A stretch of DNA of 5,571 nt from Pseudomonadota bacterium (lineage in GTDB: Bacteria > Pseudomonadota > Alphaproteobacteria > Acetobacterales > Acetobacteraceae), in NCBI GenBank assembly GCA_021826485.1, contig JAKAZX010000285.1, positions 1 through 5,571 of the forward strand, written 5' to 3'. Of this stretch, positions 5,115-5,571 are shown piece after piece. The notes below the pieces were generated by a model. It saw only the letters and a program-made list of their open reading frames with translations. It did not search any database and was not told the origin of the DNA. The stretch's first letter is position 1. Every line of letters starts with the position of its first letter. The position numbers and the translations under genes were made by a program.

Positions 5115-5571
5115 TGACCGCCCCCGACCTCCTGGCGCTGCATGCTGACTGGAGCATCGATCCGCGCAAGAGGTGGATGACGCTGGCGTCCGCGCAAGGC
5201 GGCGGCTGGCAGGTCGCGGCCCCCCGGCCCGCGGGCGACCCGGCGGACCTGCTCGCCCGCCTCGCCGAAGCGGCGCGCGGGGCGCCGGTCCTGTTCGGGG
5301 CGGACGTGCCGCTCGGCCTGCCGCGCGCCTATGCGGCCCGGCATGCGCGGGCGGCCGATTTCCTCGCCTTCCTGCGCACACTGCCGGGCCGACCCGATTT
5401 CTTCGCGGTCGCGCCGACGCTGGCGGAGGTCGGGCCGGATCGCCCGTTCTACCCGGCCCGCGGCGCGGCGGGCATGACGCGGGCGGCTCATGCGGCGGCG
5501 CTGGGCCTTCCCTCTGCCGCCGCGCTGTGCCGCGCCTGCGACCGTGCCACCGCCGAGCGGCCGGCCGGCGC
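5114..5571 (+). CDS. Unassigned protein, possibly RNase H-like fold, 3' end beyond the window
   Basis: An open plus-strand frame gives 152 residues to the right edge with coherent composition. The only sensible start that keeps its conserved-looking N-terminus is TTG at 5114, reading (M)TAPDLLALHADWSIDPRKRW; the first in-frame ATG (5177) would remove this. The hydrophobic run into ADWS (Asp12) and a second strand VLFGADVPLGLP (59-70, Asp64) resemble the paired strand-Asp pattern of RNase H-like folds such as DUF429 proteins; this is fold inference, not a family match. Further blocks are ADFLAFLRTL (81-90), RPFYPARGAAGMTRAAHAAA (110-129) and LCRACDRATAERPAG (138-152). No signal peptide or membrane segment is present. 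No good ribosome site is visible before TTG, so the exact start is uncertain. The TTG shares base 5114 with the divergent b561 start. Confidence 0.72.
   Translation, partial: MTAPDLLALHADWSIDPRKRWMTLASAQGGGWQVAAPRPAGDPADLLARLAEAARGAPVLFGADVPLGLPRAYAARHARAADFLAFLRTLPGRPDFFAVAPTLAEVGPDRPFYPARGAAGMTRAAHAAALGLPSAAALCRACDRATAERPAG

Noticed and set aside
5111..5491. 126-codon minus-strand frame ending in a 10-codon leader-like peptide that overlaps the b561 start
   Set aside because: Most of it is antisense to the better-supported rightward protein, and the short terminal ATG has no ribosome site, so a leader peptide is not supported.

Overview
The window is very GC-rich and carries eight genes on both strands, tightly packed as in an alphaproteobacterium. 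The mix of families points to Acetobacteraceae or a close rhodospirillalean relative: a DUF1491 protein (a mainly alphaproteobacterial family), an OmpA-like porin with a Pro/Ala hinge, a secreted four-cysteine protein resembling ones I recall from acetic acid bacteria, and a circularly permuted ATP-grasp/alpha-E pair. This is inferred from protein character; no 16S or other marker is present. I see no tRNA, rRNA, CRISPR array, insertion sequence or integrase, so this looks like chromosomal core or near-core DNA.

Layout. Positions 1-1988, minus strand: a two-gene operon of a circularly permuted ATP-grasp protein (516-1988) followed through a 4-base ATGA overlap by an alpha-E protein (start at 519, running off the left edge). 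Positions 1989-2171: a divergent promoter region. Positions 2172-2681, plus strand: a small secreted protein with four mature-chain cysteines and a lysine-rich tail. It converges on the OmpA-family gene (2727-3734, minus) across a perfect 15-bp hairpin. Positions 3735-3960 hold the ompA leader and a 9-bp hairpin. Next come a DUF1491 gene (3961-4296, minus) and, divergent from it, a 68-residue charged helical protein (4360-4566, plus). That gene converges on a cytochrome b561 gene (4575-5114, minus) with only 8 bases between them. From 5114 to the right edge runs an unrecognised plus-strand protein whose apparent TTG start shares one base with the b561 start codon.

How the genes work together. 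Only the ATP-grasp/alpha-E pair forms a clear functional unit. By comparative genomics such pairs are predicted to make or ligate peptide-like products, usually with a transglutaminase-like protein and sometimes a proteasome-like hydrolase, which would lie left of this window. The OmpA-like protein (outer membrane to peptidoglycan tether), the secreted Cys protein and the b561 (inner-membrane electron transfer) are all cell-envelope proteins, but nothing shows they act together. The best candidates for undescribed biology are the amidoligase-type operon, the overlapping divergent starts at 5112-5116, and the unassigned proteins at 2172-2681, 4360-4566 and 5114 onward.
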